Shown here: piece after piece, positions 1 to 9,012 of the stretch
How positions within the stretch are numbered: position 1 is the stretch's first letter
How the letters are laid out: the number at the start of each line of letters is the position of its first letter
Assembly (NCBI GenBank): GCA_934777505.1
Contig: CAKVNM010000002.1
Coordinates: 137,927-201,926, forward strand
Direction: 5' to 3'
Length of the DNA stretch: 64,000 nucleotides
Source: an uncultured Clostridia bacterium
GTDB taxonomy: Bacteria; Bacillota; Clostridia; Christensenellales; UBA1242
Position numbers and translations under genes: made by a program
The notes under the pieces: generated by a model
What the model saw: only the letters and a program-made list of their open reading frames with translations
Database searches by the model: none
Told to the model about the DNA's origin: nothing

Positions 1-20
1 CGCTTATTTTTGCTTGAAAA

Positions 21-788
21 TTAGCAAATTGGCTGTAATTTTGGTTTATTTTTATCTCGTGGATATTTTTTATCAGTGTTTTTGATTTTACTAACATCAA
101 CAATCGTGCGAGTGGTTTCCTCGTCAAGATTGTAGGTTTTGATATCAATCTTGCCACCGCCAAGCATGAGTATTGCCTTTTTACTCTCATCTAGTTCGTC
201 TTGAATCTTATCACTCTTATATGCCAAAAAATGTCCGCCAATCTTTACAAAAGGCAAGCAGTATTCACTCAAAGTGTTCATTTTTGCCACTGCACGAGCA
301 GTAACAACATCAAAACCATTCAAAAATTTGTCTTTAAACGCCTTATCTTCTGCTCTAAAATGCAGTGTTTGAACACCTATTAATCCAAGTTCTTCAACAA
401 CTATATTCAAAAATTTAATACGCTTTTCAAGAGCATCAACAAGGGTTAAGTTTATATCTGGCCTAACAATTTTTAGCACCAAAGCGGGAAAGCCCGCACC
501 CGTTCCAATATCACACAAAGTGGCATTTTGTTTGATGTATCTTGCACCATAAACACTATCGGCAAAGTGCTTTAAGTAGACATCTTTTTGCTCTGTTATT
601 GCCGTCAAATTAATCTTTTCGTTCCAGTCAACGAGCAGTTCATAGTATCGCTCAAACCGCCTTGTCATCTCGTCAGTCATAGTAATTCCAGCGTAGTCAC
701 AAGCCATTTTTAGTGACATTTCATAATCTTTTAGTTCCATATTTTGATTGTAGTATTTAGCCACCAGTTTGTCAAACATTTTGAGCAT
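21..788 (-). CDS. rsmG: 16S rRNA (guanine-N7) methyltransferase RsmG (GidB)
   Basis: Class I SAM-dependent methyltransferase expected to make m7G527 in 16S rRNA. The family block WNEKINLTAIT precedes YLKHFADS, and the SAM loop DIGTGAGFPALVLKI and the RAEDK and TARAVA segments are all present, so the protein is complete. The start is uncertain: no good SD precedes either the first Met or the Met at residue 17 (MELKDYEM), and the latter gives a length nearer the usual 207-240 residues. It is the last leftward gene of the origin-side block, separated from gyrA by about 400 bp. In Bacillota gidB usually neighbours soj/spo0J, which would lie beyond the left edge. Confidence 0.93.
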   Translation of the reverse strand: MLKMFDKLVAKYYNQNMELKDYEMSLKMACDYAGITMTDEMTRRFERYYELLVDWNEKINLTAITEQKDVYLKHFADSVYGARYIKQNATLCDIGTGAGFPALVLKIVRPDINLTLVDALEKRIKFLNIVVEELGLIGVQTLHFRAEDKAFKDKFLNGFDVVTARAVAKMNTLSEYCLPFVKIGGHFLAYKSDKIQDELDESKKAILMLGGGKIDIKTYNLDEETTRTIVDVSKIKNTDKKYPRDKNKPKLQPIC

Positions 789-1149
789 TTTTCAAGTCAC
801 AAAACAAAGATTGTTTCACAAGAAACATTTTTTGTAGTTATATTTTTATAACTTAAATAAACTTATTTTTAATTATGTAATTTTATATAACAATAATTTC
901 CGCAATCAAAATTAAAGTTATTCACAAAAACACAAAATGTTTTATGCTCGCAAAATAAAGCCCATTGTTTCACACACTATTAAACAACTCCTAAGCCACA
1001 ATATCCACTCTTAATAAGCAATCAACAAGAACGAAATATGAAAAAATTAAATTTCCACAATATATCAACAAAGGTTTTAATCACCGTTAATATCAATCTT
1101 TTAAAATCTCCGTTCTCGCTTTTAAGTAAACATTCCGTCACCAAGCAAT
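789..1149. other. Intergenic region rsmG-gyrA
   Basis: About 360 bp with no credible gene, very AT-rich. It holds a parS-like palindrome (812-827), one DnaA-box match TTATTCACA (918-926) and, at its right edge, the gyrA terminator. Confidence 0.6.
812..827. promoter_or_regulatory. parS-like palindrome
   Basis: TGTTTCACAAGAAACA has perfect 6-bp arms (TGTTTC/GAAACA) and matches the ParB site TGTTTCACGTGAAACA at 14 of 16 positions. The mismatches are the two central bases, which matter for ParB binding, so it may be a weak or degenerate site. Its place just upstream of rsmG, near the origin, is where parS sites are expected. Confidence 0.4.
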
Positions 1150-1175
1150 AAAAAACACCCTTAAATTAAAGGGTG
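1150..1175 (-). terminator. Rho-independent terminator of gyrA
   Basis: Inverted repeat CACCCTT/AAGGGTG (1156-1162 and 1169-1175) followed on the minus strand by a T run (A run at 1150-1155), 20 bp past the gyrA stop. Confidence 0.85.
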
Positions 1176-1194
1176 CTTTTAAAGTATAAAGATA

Positions 1195-3759
1195 CTAAAT
1201 TTCTTCGGTTGAATTTTCACTTTCACTACTAACTTCTGTGGTGATATTGTCAGCGTCTACTCCGTCCAAATTTTCAGTAGGAGTGTCTTCAATCACTTCT
1301 TCGTCTTCTCGTGGAGAAATTGCCACAGCAACAATCTTTTCGTTGTCGTGCATACGCATTACTCTAACGCCGAGTGTGTCACGACCAAACTCACTAACAT
1401 CGGTTGCGTGTATTCTAATAATCGTACCGTTGTCGCTAATTAACATAACATCGTTGTCGTCAGTAACTTGTTTTAATCCAACAAGTTTGCCTGTCTTGTC
1501 GTTAAATACGCCCGCTTTTACGCCTTTTCCTGCACGGAGTTGCAATCTGTAATCGTCAAGAGCGGAACGCTTGCCGTAGCCCTTATCACTGATTGTCAAA
1601 AGTTTTGTGTCTGGTTTTAGAACAATCATATCAACAAGATAGTCTTGTTCTGCCAAATCCATACATTTAACACCTTGTGTATCTCTACCCATTGCACGAA
1701 CATCGTTTTCGCTAAATCTAATACACTTGCCTTCGTGAGTAGCAACAACAACTTCGTCACTGCCGTTTGTAAATTGAACGCTAATCAACTGGTCGTCATC
1801 AAGAAGTTTGATTGCAATTTTACCAGTTTTTCTAATGTTTTCAAATTCGCTAAGGCTTGTCTTTTTGATTAAGCCATTTTTGGTTGCCATAATCATATAG
1901 CCACTTTCGTTTTCGCTTACAGGAATGATTGCGTTAACTTTTTCGCCGTCTTCCATTTGAAGAAGGTTAATCATCGCTCTACCCTTAGCCTGTTTTGATG
2001 CTTCTGGAATTTCGTAACCCATCATAGCGTAAACTTTGCCTTTGTTTGTGAAGCATAGGAGCGAATCATGGGTGCTTGTGACCAAAATATCTTCAACAAA
2101 GTCTTCTTCCTTTGTCTTCATACCGACCATGCCTTTACCACCACGATTTTGGCTTCTATATTCATCAACTGGCAAGCGTTTAACATAGCCAAAGTGACTT
2201 CTTGAAATAACAACATCTTCTTTTTCGATAAGGTCAGCAATATTAATATCACTCATATCAAGTGAAATCTCGCTCTTTCTGTCAACGCCGTATTTATCTC
2301 TAATTTCTGCTAACTCGGTCTTGACAATTTCAAGCACTCTTGCTGGTTTTTGAAGAATATCTTTAAAGTCTGCAATCATAATTTCAAGGTCTTTCAATTC
2401 ATTTTCAATCTTTTCAACTTCAAGATTTGTAAGTCTTTGAAGTTTCATTTCCAAAATTGCGTTTGCTTGAATTTCAGTTAGTCCAAACTTACTCATAAGG
2501 TTAATAAGTGCTTCTTGTTTGTCCTTTGAACTCTTGATTGTGTGAATAACATCATCAACATTATGAAGTGCAATAACCAAGCCTTCCAAGATATGTGCTC
2601 TTTCTTCGGCTTTTTTAAGGTCAAATTTGGTTCTTCTAACGATAATTTCTTGTTGGTACTTTAAATACTCTTGCAAGATTTGTTTAAGGTTTAAAATCCT
2701 TGGTGTGCCATCAACAAGCGCTAGCAAAATAATGCCGTCACTCATTTGAAGTTCTGTGTGTTTGTATAGGAAGTTCAAAACAACCTGTGCATTAAAGTCT
2801 TTTTTGATATCAACAATAATACGCATACCTTTTCTATCACTTTCATCACGAATGTTGGAAATCCCGTCAATTCGCTTGTCTTTAACAAGGTCTGCCATTG
2901 TCATAATCAATTTTGCTTTGTTTACCTGATAAGGCAATTCTGTGATAATAATTCTTGACTTGCCAGTGGAGTGATTTTCTTCAATCTCGGCTCTGCCACG
3001 AACGATAATCGAACCTTTACCTGTTTTGTAGGCTTGACTAATTCCGCTACCGCCCATAATAATTCCCTTTGTTGGAAAATCTGGTGCTGGAATAATCTTG
3101 ATTAAATCTTCAATCTCAATTTCTGGATTGTCGGCCAATGCTAGAACGCCGTTGATAACTTCTTTTAGGTTGTGTGGTGGAATGTTTGTTGCCATACCAA
3201 CCGCAATACCGTCACTTCCGTTAACAAGCAAGTTTGGAAAACGGCTTGGCAACACTGTTGGTTCTTTTTCTAGTCCGTCATAGTTTGGAATAAAGTCAAC
3301 AGTGTTTTTGTCGATATCTCTCAATAGTTCGCTAGAAATTTTTGATAGTCTTGCTTCGGTGTAACGCATAGCAGCGGCTGAGTCACCGTCAACAGAACCA
3401 AAGTTTCCGTGTCCGTCAACAAGTGGGCAGTTGATTGAAAAGTCTTGTGCCAAACGAACCAATGCATCATAGATTGAACTATCGCCATGTGGGTGGTACT
3501 TACCCATAACATCACCGACAATACGAGCACATTTTCTGTACGCCTTGTCGTAGGTGTAGCCAGCATCTCCCATGCCGTAGATAATTCTACGATGAACAGG
3601 TTTTAAGCCGTCCCTAACATCAGGGATTGCACGGCTAACATTAACAGCCATTGCGTAGGCAATAAAGTTTGTTTTCATTTGATTGTTAACATCAACTGGA
3701 ACAACCTTTGTTCCTTCGAGCAACTTGCTTACTTCTTCGCTATAATCTACTTTTTTCAT
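1195..3759 (-). CDS. gyrA: DNA gyrase subunit A
   Basis: Breakage-reunion subunit of gyrase, 854 residues, a usual length. The catalytic tyrosine is Y133 in AAMRYTEARLS. The quinolone-determining region reads HPHGDSSIYDAL, with Ser94 and Asp98 at the positions of E. coli Ser83 and Asp87, so no classical resistance change is seen. The C-terminal domain has a GyrA box, QNRGGKG, separating true gyrase from topoisomerase IV ParC. Residues 815-854 form an acidic tail. An SD (AAGGAGAAAAT) precedes the ATG and the gene begins 16 bp after gyrB, so the two form an operon driven from the promoter at 5800-5828. Confidence 0.97.
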   Translation of the reverse strand: MKKVDYSEEVSKLLEGTKVVPVDVNNQMKTNFIAYAMAVNVSRAIPDVRDGLKPVHRRIIYGMGDAGYTYDKAYRKCARIVGDVMGKYHPHGDSSIYDALVRLAQDFSINCPLVDGHGNFGSVDGDSAAAMRYTEARLSKISSELLRDIDKNTVDFIPNYDGLEKEPTVLPSRFPNLLVNGSDGIAVGMATNIPPHNLKEVINGVLALADNPEIEIEDLIKIIPAPDFPTKGIIMGGSGISQAYKTGKGSIIVRGRAEIEENHSTGKSRIIITELPYQVNKAKLIMTMADLVKDKRIDGISNIRDESDRKGMRIIVDIKKDFNAQVVLNFLYKHTELQMSDGIILLALVDGTPRILNLKQILQEYLKYQQEIIVRRTKFDLKKAEERAHILEGLVIALHNVDDVIHTIKSSKDKQEALINLMSKFGLTEIQANAILEMKLQRLTNLEVEKIENELKDLEIMIADFKDILQKPARVLEIVKTELAEIRDKYGVDRKSEISLDMSDINIADLIEKEDVVISRSHFGYVKRLPVDEYRSQNRGGKGMVGMKTKEEDFVEDILVTSTHDSLLCFTNKGKVYAMMGYEIPEASKQAKGRAMINLLQMEDGEKVNAIIPVSENESGYMIMATKNGLIKKTSLSEFENIRKTGKIAIKLLDDDQLISVQFTNGSDEVVVATHEGKCIRFSENDVRAMGRDTQGVKCMDLAEQDYLVDMIVLKPDTKLLTISDKGYGKRSALDDYRLQLRAGKGVKAGVFNDKTGKLVGLKQVTDDNDVMLISDNGTIIRIHATDVSEFGRDTLGVRVMRMHDNEKIVAVAISPREDEEVIEDTPTENLDGVDADNITTEVSSESENSTEEI

Positions 3760-3775
3760 ATTTTCTCCTTAATCC

Positions 3776-5743
3776 CTAAATATCTAGGTCCTTAACAAGT
3801 GTTGCGTTTGCTTCAATAAACGCTCTTCTAACTTCTGGGTCATCGCCCATAAGGTCGCTGAACACCTTGTCGGCTTCAACCGCATCGTCCATGGTAACTT
3901 GAAGTAGCGTTCTTCTTTGTGGGTCCATAGTTGTTTCCCAAAGTTGTTCTGGGTCCATTTCACCAAGACCTTTGTATCTTTGTTGGCCAGTAACCTTTTT
4001 GTCGGTTGTTGCCAAAAATTGATTCAAACTGTCGTCATCGTAGAAGTAATGTTCTTCTTGTCCTTGATTAACCTTGTAAAGTGGTGGTTGAGCAATATAA
4101 ACATGGCCATGTTCAATCAAGTCTTTCATAAACCTGAAAAAGAATGTTAACATCAAAATTTGAATGTGCGCACCGTCAACATCGGCATCGGTCATGATAA
4201 TAATTTTGTCATATCTTAGTTTGCTTTCGTTAAAGTCTTGACTAATTCCGCAACCAAAGGCTGTAATCATTGATTTAATTTCTTCGTTGCCTAAAATTCT
4301 TGCAAGTCTTGCTTTTTCAACATTAAGAATTTTACCCCTTAGTGGCAAAATAGCCTGAAATCTTCTATCTCTGCCAGTTTTTGCACTACCGCCCGCAGAA
4401 TCTCCTTCGACAAGATAAATTTCGCATAACGCTGGATTTTGTTCGCTACAATCTGCAAGTTTACCTGGAAGTGTTGTGGTTTCAAGAGCGCCTTTTCGTC
4501 TTGCTGTGTCACGAGCAAGTCTTGCGGCTTCTCTTGCACGCTGTGCTGTGATGCTTCTAAAAATAAGTTCCTTGCCGTCTTTTGGATTTTCTTCCAAATA
4601 TGAGCCAAAGCCTTCTTGCATAGCCTTGTCGACAAGTCCACGCATTTCGCTATTGCCAAGTTTTGTTTTTGTTTGTCCTTCAAATTGTGGGTCGGTTAGT
4701 TTAACGCTGATAATAGCAGTCAAACCTTCCCTAACATCGTCACTCGAAAGTTTTTCGTTTTCTTTTAGTAGTCCAAACTTGTGACCATAGTCGTTGATAA
4801 TCTTGGTCAAACTGGTTTTAAAACCAACCAAGTGAGTTCCGCCTTCTTCGGTGTTAATGTTGTTTGCGTAAGAATAAACAATTTCGTTGTAAGTGTCGTT
4901 GTATTGAAGTGCAATTTCAACTTCGTTCTTTGGATTTACAACATTGATATAAACTGGTTTTTCAAACAATGTTTGCTTGTTAACATTAAGATAATCTACA
5001 AACTCAACAATTCCGCCTTTAAAGTGGAAAGTTTCGTTCTTTTTTTCTTCGCCACGCTCATCAGTAATAGAAATTTTAATTCCACGGTTTAGAAAGGCAA
5101 TTTCTCTAAATCTAGCCTTAACTGTATCGTAGTTAAAGTGAGTGGTTTCAAAAATCTCGCTGTCTGGCATAAATGTAACAGTTGTTCCTGTGTGGTCAGC
5201 CGTTCCAACAACTTTTAGTGGTTCTTGTGGAATACCACGCTTGTAAAGTTGATAGTAATGGTTGCCGTTTTGATAAACATCAACTGTTAGCCATGTTGAT
5301 AGAGCGTTAACGCACGACAAACCAACGCCATGCAATCCGCCAGAAATCTTGTAGCCTTCGCCACCAAACTTTCCGCCTGCGTGAAGTTTTGTCAAAACAA
5401 CTTCGACCGCACTCTTGTGCTCGGTTGGGTGAATACCTGTTGGAATACCACGACCGTTATCAATAACTCTGCACGAGCCGTCCGCTCTAAAAATAACTTC
5501 GATGTCGGTACAATATCCTGCAAGTGCTTCGTCAATTGAGTTGTCCACAACTTCTGTGATTAGGTGATGAAGTCCCCTTTCGTCTGTTGAGCCGATATAC
5601 ATACCTGGTCTTTTTCTAACAGGGTCAAGTCCTTCCAAAACTTGAATATCACCTTCGTTGTAGTGCTTGCTTTTAACAAGGTCTTCTGTATGCTCCATGT
5701 CGAGTGAATCATACTGTTCTTCTTTTAATTCGATGTCTGCCAT
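3776..5743 (-). CDS. gyrB: DNA gyrase subunit B
   Basis: ATPase subunit of gyrase, 655 residues. GHKL motifs are clear: EVVDNSIDEALAG, then IDNGRGIPTGIHP, then the ATP lid around GGLHGVG. The TOPRIM domain carries YLVEGDSAGGSAK and DADVDGAHI, and the C-terminal QRYKGLGEMDPEQL is typical. I chose the ATG at 5743 (MADIELKEEQ) because GGGAGAAC lies just upstream; an in-frame GTG four codons earlier overlaps that SD. First gene of the gyrB-gyrA operon. Here gyrB-gyrA follows jag, where mnmE-mnmG would be usual, and it is far from recF. Confidence 0.97.
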   Translation of the reverse strand: MADIELKEEQYDSLDMEHTEDLVKSKHYNEGDIQVLEGLDPVRKRPGMYIGSTDERGLHHLITEVVDNSIDEALAGYCTDIEVIFRADGSCRVIDNGRGIPTGIHPTEHKSAVEVVLTKLHAGGKFGGEGYKISGGLHGVGLSCVNALSTWLTVDVYQNGNHYYQLYKRGIPQEPLKVVGTADHTGTTVTFMPDSEIFETTHFNYDTVKARFREIAFLNRGIKISITDERGEEKKNETFHFKGGIVEFVDYLNVNKQTLFEKPVYINVVNPKNEVEIALQYNDTYNEIVYSYANNINTEEGGTHLVGFKTSLTKIINDYGHKFGLLKENEKLSSDDVREGLTAIISVKLTDPQFEGQTKTKLGNSEMRGLVDKAMQEGFGSYLEENPKDGKELIFRSITAQRAREAARLARDTARRKGALETTTLPGKLADCSEQNPALCEIYLVEGDSAGGSAKTGRDRRFQAILPLRGKILNVEKARLARILGNEEIKSMITAFGCGISQDFNESKLRYDKIIIMTDADVDGAHIQILMLTFFFRFMKDLIEHGHVYIAQPPLYKVNQGQEEHYFYDDDSLNQFLATTDKKVTGQQRYKGLGEMDPEQLWETTMDPQRRTLLQVTMDDAVEADKVFSDLMGDDPEVRRAFIEANATLVKDLDI

Positions 5744-5799
5744 TTGTTCTCCCACGACTTTTAAAAAAGTCTATAATATATTTATTATAATGCATTATA

Positions 5800-5828
5800 A
5801 GTATATCACACGCACGCGCGAAAGACAA
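5800..5828 (-). promoter_or_regulatory. Sigma-A promoter of gyrB-gyrA
   Basis: Minus strand: -35 TTGTCT (5823-5828), 17-bp spacer, -10 TATACT (5800-5805), about 60 bp before the gyrB ATG. Confidence 0.75.
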
Positions 5829-5893
5829 CTTAATTTTGTTAAAATATCAAAATAACGGCAAATTTAGCCCTATAAAAGCGCAAAACGCCGTTT

Positions 5894-5911
5894 TGTGATA
5901 AATTTATCACA
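5894..5911. promoter_or_regulatory. 18-bp perfect palindrome upstream of the gyrB promoter
   Basis: TGTGATAAATTTATCACA is an exact palindrome 66 bp upstream of the gyrB -35. It resembles a dimeric regulator operator (TGTGA-N8-TCACA; CRP sites have N6). No cognate regulator is identified. Confidence 0.4.
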
Positions 5912-5997
5912 CACCGCACATATCGCCTTTTGTATATTGTAAATGATAGATAATTTTTAGTTTTTTCAAAAAATGTTTTGCAAAATCAAAAAAAAGC

Positions 5998-6027
5998 ATA
6001 AAAAATCCGCCAAAATTAGCGGATTTT
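5998..6027 (-). terminator. Terminator of the rpmH-jag operon
   Basis: Stem AAAATCCGC/GCGGATTTT (6002-6010, 6019-6027) with an 8-nt loop and T run on the minus strand, immediately after jag. Confidence 0.85.
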
Positions 6028-6032
6028 ACTTG

Positions 6033-6884
6033 TTAAAAGTTTTCTTTGTCGATTTCAATAATCAAACATCTGTGTGGTTCTTTACCTTCGCTATGTGTTG
6101 TAACTCCCTTGAAGTTTTGAAGGTATGTGTGAACAATTCGTCTGTCGTAGGCGTTCATTGGTCTTAGTTTAACAGGTGTTTTGTACTTAATAACTTTTCT
6201 TGCCATTCTGTCTGCAAGGTCTTTCAAAGAGTCATCTCGTCTGTCACGATAGTCGTTTGCATCAACAATCAAACGCTTTGCATACTTGTTTTTTCTTTGT
6301 TCCACAATGTTTGCAAGATATTGAATAGCCGAAAGTGCTTCGCCCTTGTGACCAATCAAAATTCCTGCTTTGTCGGTGTTAATAATGACCTTTGTATGGG
6401 TTTCACCTTCTTCAATTTCAACAGTGCCGTCAATGTTTAGGTATTTAAGCAAGCCTGTCAAAAACTCTTTTGAGCCTTTGTTGTCGGCGTATTTTCTTGA
6501 TTTTTCTCTCTTTTCTGCTGGTTCTTCAACTGGAATTTCTTTGCTTGATTCTGGATTTGGAAGTCCAGTAGCAACTGGTTGAACTTCTGGTTCTTTAACT
6601 TCTTCCACCAAAACAGTTTCTTCGATTTCTTCAACTTTGTCTTGATTTTCAAGTCTTGTTTGCTCCAAAATTTCTTTTACTGCTTTTCCTTGATTTTCGA
6701 TTGCGGTTTCAATAGCGCTTTCGTCTTCTTCATCGTCAACGATAATTTGAACTTTGGCTTTTCTAAAAAGTCCGCCAGATTCCAAAATCTTGATTTCAAC
6801 ATCGTACTTGCTTAGACCTAGTTGTTTTAGGCCTTCGTCAATCGCTTTTTCAACATTTTTGCCTGTAAATTCATAAGTTTTCAT
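6033..6884 (-). CDS. jag: Jag/KhpB RNA-binding protein
   Basis: Three-part RNA-binding protein of 283 residues. Residues 1-50 are the Jag N-terminal domain (MKTYEFTGKNVEKAIDEGL). An acidic, Glu/Val-rich linker spans about 55-135. A KH domain with GILIGHKGEALSAIQYL follows, then an R3H domain near 225-283 (RPMNAYDRRIVHTYL). In Gram-positives KhpB/Jag binds RNA with KhpA and influences envelope growth and division. It begins 1 bp after yidC, the conserved order, and ends the operon at the terminator at 5998-6027. Confidence 0.95.
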   Translation of the reverse strand: MKTYEFTGKNVEKAIDEGLKQLGLSKYDVEIKILESGGLFRKAKVQIIVDDEEDESAIETAIENQGKAVKEILEQTRLENQDKVEEIEETVLVEEVKEPEVQPVATGLPNPESSKEIPVEEPAEKREKSRKYADNKGSKEFLTGLLKYLNIDGTVEIEEGETHTKVIINTDKAGILIGHKGEALSAIQYLANIVEQRKNKYAKRLIVDANDYRDRRDDSLKDLADRMARKVIKYKTPVKLRPMNAYDRRIVHTYLQNFKGVTTHSEGKEPHRCLIIEIDKENF

Positions 6885-6885
6885 A

Positions 6886-8394
6886 CTACTTTACTTCTCC
6901 TTCGTTACTATCGTTTTTATTAGAATTTTGTTCTATTTTTTCGTTTTTTGCTGATTTTTTTGATTTTTTGTCTGCTTTTTCTGGTTTTTCGTAGATAATG
7001 TCGCCTTTCTTTTGAATTCTGTAATCTTGATTTGCCATGCTGTTTCCATTAATTCTTGATGTAACTTTTGCTGTTCTATCTTTCATGGAAATCTTAACCA
7101 ATTCTTTTGTTTGGCTCTTTGCGTCAAACTTGTTTACGATAAGGTTGATTAAGTAGCCGATTAGCAAACTAACCAAACTGTTTGTAACGATATAAATTGC
7201 AAACAAAGCGGTGTAGCCAAATGTAAACCACATCATAAATAGTGGCATAACAATTAGCATCATTTTGTTTACAGGTTGTTTTACTTTTATCATTTCGCCG
7301 TTTTGGTTCTTTGTTTTTGAACCTGCCGAGCCAAATAGTTGTCCAAGCACTGTTAATGCGCCCGCTAGGATAACCAAGATAAAGTAGCCGTTCCAACTAG
7401 AATATGCATTTTGAACTGCAAGAGTAACATCATTGTAGTCCTTTTCGCCTTGAAGTTTTGCGTTAGCCAAAATTGTAGCATTTTCTTCTGCGTTATCGGT
7501 CAAGTAGTAGTAACCGTTTGTGCTGTTTTCGGCGTTTTCATCAATACTCTTGTAGTAGTATTTTTGTTCGCTTCCGTCAACAGTTTTTTCATTGTACATT
7601 GATTTGTTTTGATTGATAAATTCTGCGTAATTTGGGAATGAAGACGATTGATTGTCTGGTCTAAAAATGTTTTTAACCCAAAGCCAACTTTGTCTAATTT
7701 CGTTAAACTTTTGCAAAACTTTGTCTTGTGCAACAGTTTTCAAAGTTGTATCAACAAAAGCGGTGGCAAAATCATTTTCGTTTTCAAAAGTGCTGTCGCC
7801 GATAATATACTTGCCTTCTTCGTTTTTGTTGGTGTTAAATTCGTTTTTAGCAGACTCAACAAGTTGATAATAGTTGTAGTCGTTGCCTTCGTAAGTGATT
7901 TTGATAGCAGAGTCTGCTGTTTGGTCACTTTCAAAGTTTGCTTTGTAGTTGGTGTAGTTTTCGATATAAGTTTGTTGTAGTGTTTGATATTCCTTGTTAA
8001 TCTTGTATTCACTGATTGTGTTCATAGAACTAAATAGTGTAATAAACACAACAAGAGTCACAGCCATGTATATCAAGATTGGCAAACAACCAGATGCAGG
8101 GTTAATGTGGTTCTTTTTGTAAAGTTCCATTTGCTTTTGTTGCATCAAGTTTTTGTCGTGTCCAAACTTTTCTTGAATTTTTGCCATTTCGGGTTGCAAA
8201 AGTGCTTGCTGACGCTGAGTCTTTCGCATTGATAGTCTTTGATAAAAATCGAGTGGTGATAGCACAAGTTTTAGCACGATTGTAAACACAACGATTGTCC
8301 AGCCGTATGATGATATAAACGAGCCAAACCAACCGATAATGCTTGACCAAAAACCTTGTGGCATATCTTTTGCTAGTAGCACTATAGTATCCAT
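6886..8394 (-). CDS. yidC: YidC/Oxa1 membrane protein insertase with large extracellular insertion
   Basis: Inserts membrane proteins with or after SecYEG. TM1 is about residues 30-50, the cytoplasmic hairpin 55-100 (QRQQALLQPEMAKIQEKFG), TM2 about 103-125, and three more helices lie between 335 and 420. Between TM2 and TM3 there is a roughly 200-residue polar insertion (130-335), which makes the protein 502 residues instead of the usual 250-290 of Gram-positive YidC. The C-terminus is a lysine-rich tail. The ATG at 8394 has an ideal AAAGGAGATATCAA leader and overlaps yidD by 13 bp. Confidence 0.95.
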   Translation of the reverse strand: MDTIVLLAKDMPQGFWSSIIGWFGSFISSYGWTIVVFTIVLKLVLSPLDFYQRLSMRKTQRQQALLQPEMAKIQEKFGHDKNLMQQKQMELYKKNHINPASGCLPILIYMAVTLVVFITLFSSMNTISEYKINKEYQTLQQTYIENYTNYKANFESDQTADSAIKITYEGNDYNYYQLVESAKNEFNTNKNEEGKYIIGDSTFENENDFATAFVDTTLKTVAQDKVLQKFNEIRQSWLWVKNIFRPDNQSSSFPNYAEFINQNKSMYNEKTVDGSEQKYYYKSIDENAENSTNGYYYLTDNAEENATILANAKLQGEKDYNDVTLAVQNAYSSWNGYFILVILAGALTVLGQLFGSAGSKTKNQNGEMIKVKQPVNKMMLIVMPLFMMWFTFGYTALFAIYIVTNSLVSLLIGYLINLIVNKFDAKSQTKELVKISMKDRTAKVTSRINGNSMANQDYRIQKKGDIIYEKPEKADKKSKKSAKNEKIEQNSNKNDSNEGEVK

Positions 8395-8657
8395 TTGATA
8401 TCTCCTTTTATGTTATCTGGAACAGGGTCCAGTCCCCCTTCGTGATGATGATTGCACCTTAAAAGTCGTTTTGATGTTAAAAAAATCCCCGTTACAATTC
8501 CAAACCTTTTAATCGCCGTGATTGCATAGTTAGAGCAACTAGGCTGATAAATACAAGATTTTGGAAGTAATGGAGATATTAAAATCTTATATAGATATAT
8601 TAAACCTAAAAATATTAACTTAATTGGGTAAAAAACTATATTTAAAACTTTTTTCAT
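8382..8657 (-). CDS. yidD: Membrane protein insertion efficiency factor YidD
   Basis: Small membrane-associated YidC helper, 91 residues. The signature CIYQPSCSNYA sits in the middle and the C-terminal half has RLLRCNHHHEGGLDPVP. I start at the ATG at 8657, 1 bp after the rnpA stop, because it opens with the expected amphipathic MKKVLNIVFYPIKL segment; an earlier in-frame ATG inside rnpA would add 12 unlikely residues. Translationally packed between rnpA and yidC. Confidence 0.93.
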   Translation of the reverse strand: MKKVLNIVFYPIKLIFLGLIYLYKILISPLLPKSCIYQPSCSNYAITAIKRFGIVTGIFLTSKRLLRCNHHHEGGLDPVPDNIKGDIKWIL

Positions 8658-8658
8658 T

Positions 8659-8991
8659 TTAAATCGAACTTGCCTTTTCAAGCAAAAAGTCAACTTCTTG
8701 TTTTAGTTCAAGAAAAGATGCTTCGCTAGCATTTTGTTTTGCAACAAAAATGTAGTTTCTGTTTGGCTTAAACTTGTCCCTTAGGTCAAAAGCGCACGCT
8801 TTTAGTCTGCGTTTAACTTTGTTCCTAACAACCGCTTTGCCAACCTTTTTACCGCAACTAAAACCCACTTTATATTTTTTGAGTTTGCTTTGTGCCACCA
8901 CCAAAACAAGATGTCTTGACGATACACTTTCGCCTTTCTTGAAAATATAAGCAAATTCCTTTCGTTTTTTTAATCTATTTTCTTTTTTCAC
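8659..8991 (-). CDS. rnpA: Ribonuclease P protein component
   Basis: Protein subunit of RNase P, 110 residues, matures tRNA 5' ends. It has the hallmark RNKVKRRLK in the context KVGFSCGKKVGKAVVRNKVKRR and is strongly basic. It sits 21 bp after rpmH, the universal bacterial arrangement, and is probably cotranscribed from the promoter at 9228-9256. Confidence 0.95.
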   Translation of the reverse strand: MKKENRLKKRKEFAYIFKKGESVSSRHLVLVVAQSKLKKYKVGFSCGKKVGKAVVRNKVKRRLKACAFDLRDKFKPNRNYIFVAKQNASEASFLELKQEVDFLLEKASSI

Positions 8992-9012
8992 AATAACATC
9001 ACTTTTTTAGAA

